A stretch of 64,000 bases of DNA from an uncultured Myxococcales bacterium (lineage in GTDB: Bacteria; Myxococcota_A; UBA9042), in the NCBI GenBank assembly GCA_903840165.1, contig CAIMEY010000078.1, forward strand, positions 1 to 64,000, read 5' to 3'. Shown one piece after another: positions 52,478 through 63,300 of the stretch. A program made the position numbers and the translations under genes. The notes below the pieces were generated by a model. The model was not told the DNA's origin. It saw only the letters and a list, made by a program, of their open reading frames with translations, and ran no database searches. Numbering within the stretch: the stretch's first letter is position 1; every line of letters starts with the position of its first letter.

Positions 52478-54730
52478 GTGATTGACGTTGACCCGCGACT
52501 GTTTTCTTGGGGCACCGGCGCTTTGCTCGTGGGCCTTGGCGGCTATGCCATTTGGCGCATGATCGGCGGATTTCAGTCGGCCAAACAGGTCGCAGACAAT
52601 CGTCCGTTGAAAGAGGCTGTTGCGAAAGGTGATTTTATCAAGGCGGCGCGCCTAGCCAGTGAAGCGGGCGATTGGGAAGAGGCCGCCCGATATTTCCTAC
52701 GTCTTGGCAAAGAGTTAGAGGCGGCGCGGGCCCTGCGCAAGGCTGAATCGTGGTCGCGCGCGGCAGAACTTTTTGACTCAAACCATGACTATCGGGCTGC
52801 TGCCCAGTGCTATGGGCGTGCGGGCAATACGTCGGCGCAAATGCGCATGCTTGAAGCAGCCCAAGACTGGGCCACGGCCGCACAACTATATGAACAGAAA
52901 GGCGATCTTCGCCAAGCCGCGGAATCCTGGCAGCGCGCCGATCAGCCGCTCAAAGCAGCGGAACTGCTTGAACGTATTCACGAACTGCCGACAGCGCAGA
53001 GGCTGCGCGCTCAACATGATGAAAAGTCAGGCAATTTTGCCCAGGCGGCTCGTCACTGGCTGCAACTCAATGATGCGTCCCGCGCTTTGGACTGCCTGGA
53101 GAGGGCTGGCGATGCCGACGGCGTAACGGAACTGCTTTTGCAGACGGGTGCGCACGAACGCGCGGCCGAACGTCTCGCTTCCTCGGGCCGTTTCGCCGAG
53201 GCGGGTCAGGCCTACGAACGCGTGCCGATGTACCGAAAGGCTGCGTTATGTTTCCAGAAAGCCGGGGAAACCGAGAGGGCGATTCAGTGCCTTACGCTGG
53301 ACGGCGATCGTTTGGCCGTCATCAAGATGCGCGCCGCCCTTGGACAAGCCGACGAAGCGCTCCGCGTCGCGCTGGCCATCCCGACGACAGACGCCATCTT
53401 CGTTGAAGTAGGCCAAATTGCAGTAGAACTGCTGGTCAACCGCGGCGACAAGGCCCAGGCCCTGCGTATCCTGCTGCAGTTGCTGAGCGCGCCGCTGCCG
53501 GCTCAAGAGAGGACGGCGCTCGGCAAACAAGGCGCTGAATTGGCGTTGGAACTCAATGATGCAGCCGGAGGGCGTCAGTTGCTGGATCGATTGGCACCGA
53601 TGCATCGGCCCGGTGCTTCGGAAGAGCCATGGCTTGCGCAACTGCGCGCTCGGACAGATGAATTGCGCCAAGGGACAGAGACAGCAGACGCCATAGCCAC
53701 GCCCCACCCGCCCAGTGAGCCGGAAGTAGTGGTGCGCTCCGAGGCTCAGAAGAGGGCCTCCGATGGAGAATCGACTGAAACTGTAGATGAAATGACTCGT
53801 ACGCCGCCCTCTAAGATCAGCGGCACCCAGTCCTTCCCTGGCGGTTCGGCGGGGCCCGAGCAGCGCGATGCCCATGGGCTGGCTGTGCCTGGTTGGCCTT
53901 CGGGAATTCCGCAGTCTTTATCGAGCCGTTACGGGGAGTTGGAACGCCTTGGCCAGGGAGGCAACGGCGTTGTCTTTCGCGCCCGCGACATCATGCTCGG
54001 CCGCCAAGTGGTCCTTAAGTTCATGATTCAAGGGACGATGCCGAGCGAAATGGCGCGCAAGTACTTTCTGCGTGAAGTCAAACTGTCGGCCAACCTCAAT
54101 CACCCCAACATCGTGCATATCTACGACATGGGCAATACCGACGACATGCTCTGGTATGCCATGGAATATGTGGAGGGATCGCCGCTGACGGCCTACCTGA
54201 ACCATGGTCAACCGGTGCGCGATCATGTGTTTCTGGTCTCCGTGCTGGAACAACTGGCCAATGCGTTGGATTACGCGCACAAACAGGGCTTGGTCCACCG
54301 CGACATCAAGCCGGACAATATTCTGATCGCGACCGATGGGACCCTGAAATTGCTGGATTTTGGCTTGGCGCGGGTACTAGATGACGGCTTTGGCGAGCAG
54401 TCCGTCTTGGCCGGCACGCCCTTCTACATGGCCCCGGAACAGCTAGATGGCTCGGACGTGAACCACCGTGCCGATTTGTACGCCGTCGGTGTGGTCCTGT
54501 TCCGCATGCTGACGGGCTACCTGCCCTATACGGAAGGCAATGTTTTTGTTGCGCATGCCACAGCGCCGGTGCCGAGTCCTCTAGTCTACAATCCTACGCT
54601 GCCAGCCAAGGCCGCCGAGATCATCGCCAAAGCATTGGCCAAACGGCCCGCCGAGCGCTATGCCAACTGCCGGCAGATGGCCATGGACGTGCATGAGGCG
54701 CTCTTTGGCCACGTGCGCCCGGCGCGATAA
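52478..54730 (+). CDS. Ser/Thr protein kinase with N-terminal membrane anchor and TPR-like helices
   Basis: 750 residues from a GTG; the longer frame from 52379 lacks protein character. A single membrane segment lies at about 10-30. Residues 40-390 are repeating helix pairs of about 34 residues rich in W, A, E (GDWEEAARYFLRLGKELEAARALRKAES, GDLRQAAESWQRADQPLKAAELLER). A disordered Ser/Pro/Glu linker follows, then a Hanks-type kinase domain: GQGGNGVV (from residue 492), Lys514 in VVLKF, Asp609 in HRDIKPDN, Asp627 in DFG, and APEQ. All catalytic residues are present, so it should be active in the cytoplasm. The helical array would bind protein partners. Unusually the kinase is C-terminal. Confidence 0.88.
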   Translation: MIDVDPRLFSWGTGALLVGLGGYAIWRMIGGFQSAKQVADNRPLKEAVAKGDFIKAARLASEAGDWEEAARYFLRLGKELEAARALRKAESWSRAAELFDSNHDYRAAAQCYGRAGNTSAQMRMLEAAQDWATAAQLYEQKGDLRQAAESWQRADQPLKAAELLERIHELPTAQRLRAQHDEKSGNFAQAARHWLQLNDASRALDCLERAGDADGVTELLLQTGAHERAAERLASSGRFAEAGQAYERVPMYRKAALCFQKAGETERAIQCLTLDGDRLAVIKMRAALGQADEALRVALAIPTTDAIFVEVGQIAVELLVNRGDKAQALRILLQLLSAPLPAQERTALGKQGAELALELNDAAGGRQLLDRLAPMHRPGASEEPWLAQLRARTDELRQGTETADAIATPHPPSEPEVVVRSEAQKRASDGESTETVDEMTRTPPSKISGTQSFPGGSAGPEQRDAHGLAVPGWPSGIPQSLSSRYGELERLGQGGNGVVFRARDIMLGRQVVLKFMIQGTMPSEMARKYFLREVKLSANLNHPNIVHIYDMGNTDDMLWYAMEYVEGSPLTAYLNHGQPVRDHVFLVSVLEQLANALDYAHKQGLVHRDIKPDNILIATDGTLKLLDFGLARVLDDGFGEQSVLAGTPFYMAPEQLDGSDVNHRADLYAVGVVLFRMLTGYLPYTEGNVFVAHATAPVPSPLVYNPTLPAKAAEIIAKALAKRPAERYANCRQMAMDVHEALFGHVRPAR

Positions 54731-54740
54731 TTGTGTGACA

Positions 54741-54788
54741 CTTGCCGGGCCTCGCCCCCTTTTGCCCGGCGGCAAGCGCTGGTATATG
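54741..54788 (+). promoter_or_regulatory. Hairpin and candidate promoter before gltA
   Basis: Just after the kinase stop, CTTGCC-GGGC pairs with GCCC-GGC-GGCAAG (a three-base bulge; 54741-54776). Overlapping it, TTTGCC (54761) and TATATG (54783) are 16 bases apart and could be the gltA promoter. No U-tract follows the stem. Confidence 0.3.
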
Positions 54789-54963
54789 CAACGTGCGCCT
54801 GGACCATCCCCGGCGCCGCATACGGATTTGCCCCCGGGTTCCGGTTCGGGCCAATGGCGTGTGCGGATCCGAGCCCGAACGTCCGCGCCGCAGCTGCGAC
54901 CGAACCGCCGAGCCCCCATTGCTGGCCGCCTGCACCCTGCGCGGTGGCCCAGAGGAACCCACC

Positions 54964-56238
54964 ATGGCTGATCAAGCAGTTCTCCAAATCAACGGCAAGA
55001 CCCTGGAACTACCGCTGATTGTTGGCACCGAGAAAGAAGTTGGTATTGATATCGCAGTGTTGCGCGACAAGACCGGCGCGGTCACCTTTGACCCGGGCTA
55101 TGGCAACTCCGGTGCCTGCGAGAGCGCAGTGACCTTTCTGGACGGCGAGCTCGGCATTCTTCGCTATCGCGGCATTCCAATTGAGCAATTGGCTGGCCAC
55201 GCCTCCTTCCTGGAGGTATCCTGGCTGCTTCTCAAGGGTGAACTGCCCACGGCGGCAGAGCTGGCGCAGTTTGACGCGGCGGAAAAGAGCCATCGTGACC
55301 TGCCTGATTTCGCAGTGCAATTGATCAAGTCGCTGCCGCGCAACGTCCATCCTATGGCGGGCTTGGCGGCTGTGTTCGCAACGCTGTCTTCTGTGGAAGG
55401 CCCAACCAAGGACCTCGAAGCCGGCCTGGCTGCCAATGAACTCCGCCTGTTGGCCCAGATCCCGACCATCGCGGCGTACCTGTATCGCCATACCGAAGGC
55501 CTGGATTTCGTCGCCCCGGACAAGAACAAGGCCTACGCGGCCAACTACTTGAACATGATGTTCAAGGGTACCAAGTTCGAGACCAATGACGCCGACATTG
55601 CCAACGCGTTGGATTTGCTCTTTATCCTCCACGCCGATCACGAACAGAATTGTTCGACCTCGACCGTGCGCTTGGTCGGTTCGGCGCAGGCCGGTCTATC
55701 GGCCTCCATCGCGGCGGGCGTAACGGCGCTTTGGGGCCCCCTGCACGGCGGTGCCAATCAGGCCGTGATCGAGATGCTCGACGAGGTGGTTGCCCACGGC
55801 GGAGACGTCAACTGGGCGGTGGCCCAGGCCAAGGACAAGAATTCCACCTTCCGTTTGATGGGTTTTGGCCACCGCGTCTACAAGAACTTCGACCCGCGCG
55901 CGACCATCATCAAAGTGCAGGCGGACTTGGTTCTAAGCCGTTTGGGCAAGAATGACAAGCAGTTGGCTCTGGCTAAGGGCCTTGAAGAAGCCGCCTTGCA
56001 TGACGAGTACTTCATCGCCCGCAAGCTGTACCCCAACGTCGACTTCTACAGCGGCATCATCTACCGCGCCCTGGGCTTCCCGCCGGGCATGTTCACGGTT
56101 TTGTTCGCGATCGGCCGCCTGCCGGGCTGGATGGCACACTGGAATGAGCACAACGCCGGCAAGGCCAAGATTGGTCGCCCTCGCCAGATCTACATCGGCA
56201 AGAATGCCCGTGATTTCGTGGCTTTGAACAAGCGCTAG
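54964..56238 (+). CDS. gltA: Citrate synthase
   Basis: 424 residues, the normal type II (hexameric) length. Catalytic residues are H261 (GPLHGGANQ), H303 (GFGHRVYKN) and D360 (PNVDFYSG), with spacings like those of E. coli H264, H305 and D362. HADHEQNCSTSTVRL and GRPRQIYIG are also diagnostic. It condenses oxaloacetate and acetyl-CoA in the TCA cycle. AGGA lies before the ATG; the longer frame from 54742 is Arg/Pro-rich and rejected. A strong terminator follows. Confidence 0.97.
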   Translation: MADQAVLQINGKTLELPLIVGTEKEVGIDIAVLRDKTGAVTFDPGYGNSGACESAVTFLDGELGILRYRGIPIEQLAGHASFLEVSWLLLKGELPTAAELAQFDAAEKSHRDLPDFAVQLIKSLPRNVHPMAGLAAVFATLSSVEGPTKDLEAGLAANELRLLAQIPTIAAYLYRHTEGLDFVAPDKNKAYAANYLNMMFKGTKFETNDADIANALDLLFILHADHEQNCSTSTVRLVGSAQAGLSASIAAGVTALWGPLHGGANQAVIEMLDEVVAHGGDVNWAVAQAKDKNSTFRLMGFGHRVYKNFDPRATIIKVQADLVLSRLGKNDKQLALAKGLEEAALHDEYFIARKLYPNVDFYSGIIYRALGFPPGMFTVLFAIGRLPGWMAHWNEHNAGKAKIGRPRQIYIGKNARDFVALNKR

Positions 56239-56573
56239 TCGCCGCTTAGCCGCTTCTTCCACCAAACGCCGCCTCCGGACCTAGCGCCGGAGCGGCGTTT
56301 GGCTTTTTTGCCCAGCACTCCCCATACATCGACCGTTGCGTCGCAATGGACCAGGCCAAACCTATGACTTTCAAGCATTCTTAGGCAGGCAAGGGATTGG
56401 GGCAGCGCGCCTCTGAGGCCATAGGCGCAACTGCGTTTGGCTCATCGTGTTGACTTCGTCAGGCCAGCCGCGCCATCAACCCCGGAAAATTGCGGAGGGA
56501 TTACGACAACTCGAGCCGTCATGAGCCAAGGCGCGGTACCCGAGAATCGTCGTCAATCCCAGGCAGCGTCGCC
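56239..56573. other. Intergenic region after gltA
   Basis: 335 bases between two convergent genes. It contains the gltA terminator near its start. The remainder shows no supported gene or repeat. Confidence 0.5.
56262..56309 (+). terminator. Rho-independent terminator of gltA
   Basis: A ten-base stem CCAAACGCCG/CGGCGTTTGG continues, after one bulged base, into CTCCGG/CCGGAG with an eight-base loop, and is followed by TTTTTT. It lies 24 bp after the gltA stop. It is the clearest intrinsic terminator in the window and may also act on the convergent gene. Confidence 0.92.
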
Positions 56574-58331
56574 CTACGGGCAAGTGCCGCACTGCGAGCA
56601 TTCGGAAGCGCACGTGGAATCCCAAGCCGTGGCGCAGCAGTAGGAATCGCCACCGGCAGCGCCGTTGGGAATCGGGCCCTTGCAGACGCAGGACTCGCAG
56701 GCACAGCCGCTGCAGCCACCGGTACCGCCGGCGATGGCCGCGCAGCCAATGTTGCCGGCCGACTTGCAATCAGTGGGGCAACTGCTCGAAGTTTCACCCG
56801 TTTCGCACTTGCCATTGCCGCAGACGGGGCCGGTGCTGCCGCCACTGATGCAGCCGCTGGATTGGCCGCAAGCTGCGATCGCCTGAGCGGCGGACTTGGA
56901 ACCGGAAGGCGTCTTGTTGTAGCAGGTGGTGATGCACGCCTGCTGGGCATTGCAGGCCATGGCGCAATTAACGAACAATAAGCAGTTGTTGTCCTGTGCG
57001 CACGCCAGCGTCTGCGACTGGCAGGAACTGTACATGCACGTCGCTGACGACTGGGCTGCTGGATCGCAATCAAGTGGGCAATTCTGTTTGTTTTCGCCAG
57101 CATCGCAGCTCTGGTTGAGGCAAGTGGACGGCGTTCCCCACGGATTGCCGGTGTTACCGCCGCAGTCGGCCGCACAATTGCTTGACGTTTCGCCGCTTTC
57201 GCAGGTGCCGTTGCCGCAGACCGGGCTAGAAGTGCCGCCACCAATGCCGCACGACTCGGCAATTGCGCCGCAATTGGTGGCCATGCAGCTCTGGCACTCG
57301 GCACTGTTCGCGTTGGAGGCGCACGAACTCAGGCACTTGCTGACGCCGCACAGCGAGAAGTCGGCCGAGCAACTCGCGCAGCCCGCTGAGATACCCGCCG
57401 ACGTCTGCAAGCACGCTGAGATACACGTTTTTTGCGCCGCGGGCGTGCTTTGAGTCAAGCAGCCTTTCTGCAACGTGCATTGCTGGGCGGCCGTGCCAAA
57501 GCTGCTCTGATTGACCTTGCTGGCGTCGGCCGAACTCTTGCAGTCGCCTGAAACTACCGGGCAATCAGCCGGGCAGTTCGCCGTAGATTCGCCCGTTTCA
57601 CAGGCGCCGTTGCCGCAGACGGGGCCACTGCCGCCGCAGTCCTTGGCACAATTCTGTTGGGTTTCGCCGGATTCGCAGGTGCCGTTGCCGCAAACCGGGG
57701 ATTGGCCGATGTCGCCAAAGCACTTGTTGGTGAGGCCGCACTGACCTACCTGATCCCAAACGGCATTGTCGACCTTGGCGCAGTTACTGGTGCAGGCGAC
57801 GTCGGGGCAGCTCTTGGCGCAGTTGAGGTTGGTATTGCACTGGGTATCTGCCACGCAAGCCGTCATGATTGCGGAGCATTTGCTCTGCAAGCAGCTCAGC
57901 AGCTGGCTCATGCTAATGTCTGTCGTTACCTGCGAATCACCCGAGCCGCCAGCGTCTTGGCCAGCGGTGTCTGTCCCAGAACCATTGGCATCCGTAGGGG
58001 TCGTGGAAACTGGATTGTCCACGCATCCTGCGGCCTTCTTGCTCGAACCGGTCACCAGCTTCTCAACGCAGTGCTGATTGGCGGCGCAGGTGCCCACGGT
58101 CGCCCATTTTCCCGACTGGCACTCTTGTTCCAACCACTGGCCGTTGCTGAGCAAGCAGCCTTGGCCTTGATACTGGTCATTGCAGACCGAGCCGGTCGCA
58201 CCACCGGAAAACGACAGTCCGGCGCCCGATCCACTCGAACTGGAGCACGCAGCCACGGTCAAGGCCGCGACAGCAAGAACCGCCATCCGGGCCCTCACCG
58301 ACAAAGAGGAACATTGAGCGTTCGAAGACAT
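56574..58331 (-). CDS. Large Cys-rich lipoprotein (CGNGxCExGE repeats)
   Basis: 585 residues. The ATG at 58331 gives a signal peptide ending VAAC, followed by a Ser/Gly linker. At least five CGNGxCExGExxxNCxxDC motifs are interspersed with helical Cys-rich segments (CLQSKCSAIMTACVADTQCNTNLNC, CMYSSCQSQTLACAQDNNCLLFVNC). The C-terminus is a compact CCATAWDSTCASECSQCGTCP. The pattern indicates many disulfides on the cell surface. Gly/Glu and Cys richness resembles other Myxococcota repeat lipoproteins. Role unknown. Confidence 0.8.
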   Translation of the reverse strand: MSSNAQCSSLSVRARMAVLAVAALTVAACSSSSGSGAGLSFSGGATGSVCNDQYQGQGCLLSNGQWLEQECQSGKWATVGTCAANQHCVEKLVTGSSKKAAGCVDNPVSTTPTDANGSGTDTAGQDAGGSGDSQVTTDISMSQLLSCLQSKCSAIMTACVADTQCNTNLNCAKSCPDVACTSNCAKVDNAVWDQVGQCGLTNKCFGDIGQSPVCGNGTCESGETQQNCAKDCGGSGPVCGNGACETGESTANCPADCPVVSGDCKSSADASKVNQSSFGTAAQQCTLQKGCLTQSTPAAQKTCISACLQTSAGISAGCASCSADFSLCGVSKCLSSCASNANSAECQSCMATNCGAIAESCGIGGGTSSPVCGNGTCESGETSSNCAADCGGNTGNPWGTPSTCLNQSCDAGENKQNCPLDCDPAAQSSATCMYSSCQSQTLACAQDNNCLLFVNCAMACNAQQACITTCYNKTPSGSKSAAQAIAACGQSSGCISGGSTGPVCGNGKCETGETSSSCPTDCKSAGNIGCAAIAGGTGGCSGCACESCVCKGPIPNGAAGGDSYCCATAWDSTCASECSQCGTCP

Positions 58332-58540
58332 GGCAACCCCATGACAAGATTGAGCCTGTCCCCTCTGTTGCTCGCGCAAGTTGGCAGCGACACGGGACAG
58401 TGGTAGATGCTGCGCAGCGCCAAACTGGGCGGCAGCGCTCGGTCTCAGGACTGCAGGTAGGCCTGGACCATCAACGCGGGATTGTACGCGAATACGCATG
58501 GCTGGCGCAACCCACTGCGGCCAAGCCACCGGGAGGCTTC

Positions 58541-60274
58541 ATGGGCAATTGCACACCAAAGCCACTGTTGTGTTGGAGAATTCAGGACATCTACCCTGCG
58601 ACGCTGCAAACCCTATCTTCGGGGTTGCCCCCAAGTCGGACCTGGCAATTCGCGATCGCCGCCAGCCTTGTCGCGCTGGTGCCGGTAAACGCTTGGGCGC
58701 AAGGGGAATTGAACTTTCGCGCTGTACAGGAAGTTCCTGCCACGCTTGCGCAGGCTGCGACCCCAGTCGATCTGTCCCGCGCTTCTTCCGAGGCAACGCG
58801 CACAGTTGCAGCCGTTCGCGCCCCAGAGCCAGCTACCGCGGCTGAGCCCGGCGCCTTTCGTCTGGGCATCACAGGCTGGTTTGGCAGTTCGCTCGGCAGT
58901 GGTTTTGCTGTAGATACAAGTCGTTATGCGCCAGCAACCTCCACTTTGGATGCGCGATGGCGGGCGCGACTTGAGCTGGACACCGCAGAAGTCCCTGACC
59001 ACTGGCACTTTTTGGGCGCAGTGGGGGTCGATGTCGTCGATGGCGCAGCGGCCGGCCGCAACTTGGCTGCGGGCGATCGTTTGCCTGACAGCCGCTGGCA
59101 AACCGTCCTATTTCAGGAGGCTTGGCTGGGGGCCCAATACGGCAAGTTGGCCGGCGTTCGCGCGGGGTTGATGACCTCGCATTGGGGCCTTGGCCTTGTG
59201 GCCAATGACGGCGGCAACGGCCATAGCCTGGAGCGCAACGACTGGTTCACGCCCTCGCGAAGTGGCGATCGCGTGATGCGCGTTGCGGTTTCCTTCATGC
59301 CGCTGATTGACACGGCCAGCGTGGCCCGCGGCTTATGGCTGACCTTGGCCGCAGATGCGGTAATTGATGATGAAAATGCGCGCTGGATCGATGGCGATCG
59401 GGCCATGCAAATCGTCGGCGCCGGGCGGCTCTACCTGGCAAAAGAGCAATGGCTGGGCCTCTATGCCGTGCACCGCAGCCAGCGAACCAGTGGCGGTGCC
59501 GATTTAGCGGTCAACGTCGTCGATGCAGCCTTGGACCTGGACCAACGCGTGCAGGGCCACGGCCTCAGAACCCAGGGTGAGGCTGTCTATATTGGCGGAA
59601 CAACTTCACTTTCTCCGACCCCTGATTTTCCGACGCACCGGTTGCAGCAGGCTGCCGCGGCGGGGCGGCTGACGTGGCGCAGCCGGGGTGACCTGGAGGC
59701 GCAGTTGGATTTGGGCTGGTTTCGCGGCGATGCCGATCTGGACGATGGCACCATGACCACCTTTCACGCGGACCGCAATTTTCGCCAAGGTTTGGTGCTG
59801 TTTCCCCGGGTCTTGGCCTGGCAGACGGGCACGGCGCGCCTGAGGGCATCGGACCTCAACTTGGTCGGCGTGCCCCAGGCCGACCTGGATCGCTTGGCGA
59901 GCGATGGCGCCGTTTTCAATGCAATCACGATTTTTCCCAAAGTCGGCTGGCACTTGACCGATGCCGGCGAATTGTATGCTGGCGCCCTCTTGGCCTGGGC
60001 CCCTGCCCCGCCCACCGATCCATACACTTCCCGGACCGCGACTGGCGGCCAACCGTCTACACCTTATGGCCTTTCTCCCGATGGCCACTATCTTGGCAGT
60101 GAGGTCGATGTCGGTGCACGCTGGCGATTGGCCCTGCCTCAAGGCTTTAAAACGCTTGTACAAATCAGCGCCGAAGGAGCCATTCTCCTGCCCGGTGGTG
60201 CCCTCAGCGGTAGCGGCGCGGCCCCGGGGCACGTGGCTGCCGGTCTGCTTCGCGTCGGCCTGATCGGTCGATAG
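58541..60274 (+). CDS. Outer-membrane beta-barrel protein
   Basis: 577 residues from the ATG after GGGAGG. The signal sequence is long, with the hydrophobic core at residues 30-50 (FAIAASLVALVPVNAWAQ). The mature protein is beta-rich with amphipathic strands ending in aromatic residues (FRLGITGWFGSSLG, WRARLELDTAEV, LFQEAWLGAQYG, AGRLYLAKEQWLGLYAVHR, LTWRSRGDLEAQLDLGWFRG) and a last strand rich in Leu/Gly with a C-terminal Arg. It resembles porin/DUF-type barrels without a family I can name. Located in the outer membrane. Confidence 0.6.
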   Translation: MGNCTPKPLLCWRIQDIYPATLQTLSSGLPPSRTWQFAIAASLVALVPVNAWAQGELNFRAVQEVPATLAQAATPVDLSRASSEATRTVAAVRAPEPATAAEPGAFRLGITGWFGSSLGSGFAVDTSRYAPATSTLDARWRARLELDTAEVPDHWHFLGAVGVDVVDGAAAGRNLAAGDRLPDSRWQTVLFQEAWLGAQYGKLAGVRAGLMTSHWGLGLVANDGGNGHSLERNDWFTPSRSGDRVMRVAVSFMPLIDTASVARGLWLTLAADAVIDDENARWIDGDRAMQIVGAGRLYLAKEQWLGLYAVHRSQRTSGGADLAVNVVDAALDLDQRVQGHGLRTQGEAVYIGGTTSLSPTPDFPTHRLQQAAAAGRLTWRSRGDLEAQLDLGWFRGDADLDDGTMTTFHADRNFRQGLVLFPRVLAWQTGTARLRASDLNLVGVPQADLDRLASDGAVFNAITIFPKVGWHLTDAGELYAGALLAWAPAPPTDPYTSRTATGGQPSTPYGLSPDGHYLGSEVDVGARWRLALPQGFKTLVQISAEGAILLPGGALSGSGAAPGHVAAGLLRVGLIGR

Positions 60275-60350
60275 GCCGCAACCCCCTGGATTGGTTCGCA
60301 ATGATCGCCGTGTCGCCTCGAGCCGGATTGTTTCTGTGGAGGATAGGTCG

Positions 60351-63300
60351 ATGATGTACGCCAACACGCAGCACAAGCACGCACTTTTCCTCTATTTTCT
60401 CGGCCTTCTCGCCTTGGGCATCCTGGGTTGCCAAGCGGCGCCTGCCGGACTCGGGCCTGCGCAACCCTCTGCGACTACGGTGAAATTGGATTTTGAACAC
60501 CGTCCTCTGCCTGAGATTCCCCTGCCCAGCGACTTGGCCGTGCGCTATGACGCCACCGCAGCCACGGGGCGGCGACTCAATGCCTCTATGATTGCGCCGA
60601 CTTCCTTTGAGAAAAAGACGCGCAGCCTGATCGACGGCCTCGATGGCTGGGGCGTCTTTATGCCCATCACCGTGCCGTTCAGCGGTCTCATCGCCATCCA
60701 AGATGTGGTCAACCATCAGCAGCACGACAACTACGCCTTTGGCGATGATGTTATATATCTGATTGATATTACCCGAGGTTCACCCGGATACGGCCAGCCC
60801 GTCGCGGTGGATTTGGGCAGTGGCAACTATCCGCACGTACTCAAAGACCGCAACCTGTTTGGCCAATCTGCCAATGATGCCCGCGGCGACACCTTGGCTG
60901 CGCTCTTTGAGGATGTAGAGGAAGATCTCAACCACAATGGGCAGTTGGATGCGGGTGAAGACACGGACCTCGACGGCGTCCTCGACCACCCGAACTACCT
61001 GCCCGACCACACACCGACCGCAACCGATTGGCCAGGGCGCGCCGATGCCTTGATGACTTGGTACGAACGCGAAACAAATACCATGATTCTAAGGCCTTTA
61101 CGTCCCTTGCGCGAACAAACGACCTATGCCGTCGTGGTGACGCGGCGTCTGCATGACGCCAATGGACAGGCGGTGGGTTCCCCGTATCCGACCATCAACC
61201 ACACGGCACAAACCACTGAATTACAGCCACTTGCCGATATTTTGGCAAGCAAGCCAGCGGCCCTTGGCGGCCTGACCCTGGCCGATGTCGCGTTTTGCTG
61301 GAGCTTTACCACCGGTTCGATGAAGGGCGACCTGCGCGCCGCCCGTGACGGCTTGTATGGCCTAGGCCCTCAGGCGCAATTGGCCACCGATTTTCCCTCT
61401 ACGATCAACCACTTAGAGCCCGTTCATAAGGGAGGCACCGATGGATTTCATGCGTACGTGATCTCCAGCGAGAAATTCCAGGTCGTTTTCGGGCAATTGG
61501 CCTCGCAGCTCCTGGGCATGGACCTCAATTCGGAGCAGGGCAAGAGACTGCTTAATGCCCAAAAGTACATTGATTACCATGTGTTGGGCAGTTTCGATTC
61601 GCCGCGCCTGTTTCCCCGCAAGGATGCCCAAGGCAATTACCTGTCTTACAACGACATGGTGTGGCCTCCGGACCTCAGTCGCATGGCGGCAACGGCCTAC
61701 CACGAGCAAGTGTCATTCTGGCTGACGGTGCCGCGCAAGGAAGTAAGCGCGAGAAAAGACAATAAACCTGCAAATTTGGCCATTATCGGCCATGGCTACA
61801 TGGGCTCAAGGCTGGACGCGGCAATGTTTGGCGGTAGCTTTGCCATGCATGGCTTGGCGACATTGGCCATCGACAACGTCAGCCACGGGATTCCGCTGGG
61901 CCCTAAGAATATTGCGCAGTTGCACGATTACGACGGCATCATCGAAGCGCTAGAATTGCCCGGTCTTATCACAGCCTTAACGGCGACGCGGGCCTGGGAC
62001 CAAGATCTAGATGGAGACCCGGACCCGGGCGCCGATTTCTGGACCGCCTACACCTTTCACACCCGCGATGTGCTCAGGCAGACGGCTTTGGACTACATGC
62101 AAGCCGTTCGAATTGTTCGTGGATTTGACAACACCGCGCTTTGGGCCACCGATGTCAATGAAGACGGCAAAGCCAATGATTTAGCAGGTGATTTCGACGG
62201 CGACGGCTTTATCGACATCGGCGGCAAAGACACGGCCATCGGCATGACCGGCAGTTCGCTGGGTGGCATCATGGCGGCGATCATGGCGGGCACCGAGCCG
62301 CAAATTGCTGCTTTAGTTCCGATGTGTTCGGGCGGCGGTCTGGCAGATGTCGGCATTCGCAGCCAGCAAGGCGGTGTCCGCGAGGCCGTCATGCTGCGCG
62401 TGATGGGCCCGCTCTACGCCGGTGAACCGGAGGGAGACCACCTCGCCATCAACGCGGTAGCACCGCGACTCAACCAGACAGAAGTGCTTAAGATTGCTGA
62501 GGTACCCATGCCAAAGCCGGGAGACTCGGTGTTGGCCGAGAACCTCGACAATGGCGAGTACGACTGCGCCATCGTCATGCCAAGTGGTCGTTTTCGCGTA
62601 GGATTGGCGTCTGACGTCAACCTGTTTACGCAGGCACCACAGCGGCATCGGCTGCAGTTCTTTGCCGGCAATGCTTTTGTCCCCGGCGTGCGCGATCCGG
62701 TCAAGGCCAAGGCGTGCCAGCTCAAACAAGGAGCCAAGCCCACGTATGTCCTCGATAAGTTTGGCGTCGAGGTCAACTACCACTATCAGTCTCTGCCGCT
62801 GACCTTTCACAAGGGCGAGCCCCTAGCGCCCATCGCCGAGGGGCTGGGGTTGCATCGCGCCCGCCCGGAATTGCGGCGGTTTCTGACGATTGCTCAGCTC
62901 GTCCTCGACCCTTCGGACCCAGCCGTGATAGCCAGTTGGTGGCAGGACGGTTCGATGCAGTTCGGCAACGGCGAGGTGGTCAAGCCCCATGCCATCGTCC
63001 TTTCGACAATCGGCGACATGGCCGTGCCCTTAGCGACGGGGGCCGCCATCGCCCGCTCTGCTGGCTTCATTGACTGGACAACACCGCGTCCTGAATGGGG
63101 AAATCGCACAGCCAATCAGGTGCTCATTGACGCCCACGTCCTCGAGGGCGTCAACGTCATTGGCCGTTTTGTCGCTCCTGATGGCTCGCTAGTTCTAGCG
63201 GATCCTGAAGACTTTTCGCAATCCGCCGCCCTGAGTTCCGGCAGCGATTGGTTGACGTCACCGCCCTACCCCGTCGGCCAGGACGGCTATCAGGTTCCCC

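Noticed and set aside
56519..57304. Long minus-strand ORF in another frame of the second Cys-rich lipoprotein
   Set aside because: Ala/Arg/Pro low complexity produced by the repeats of the real gene.
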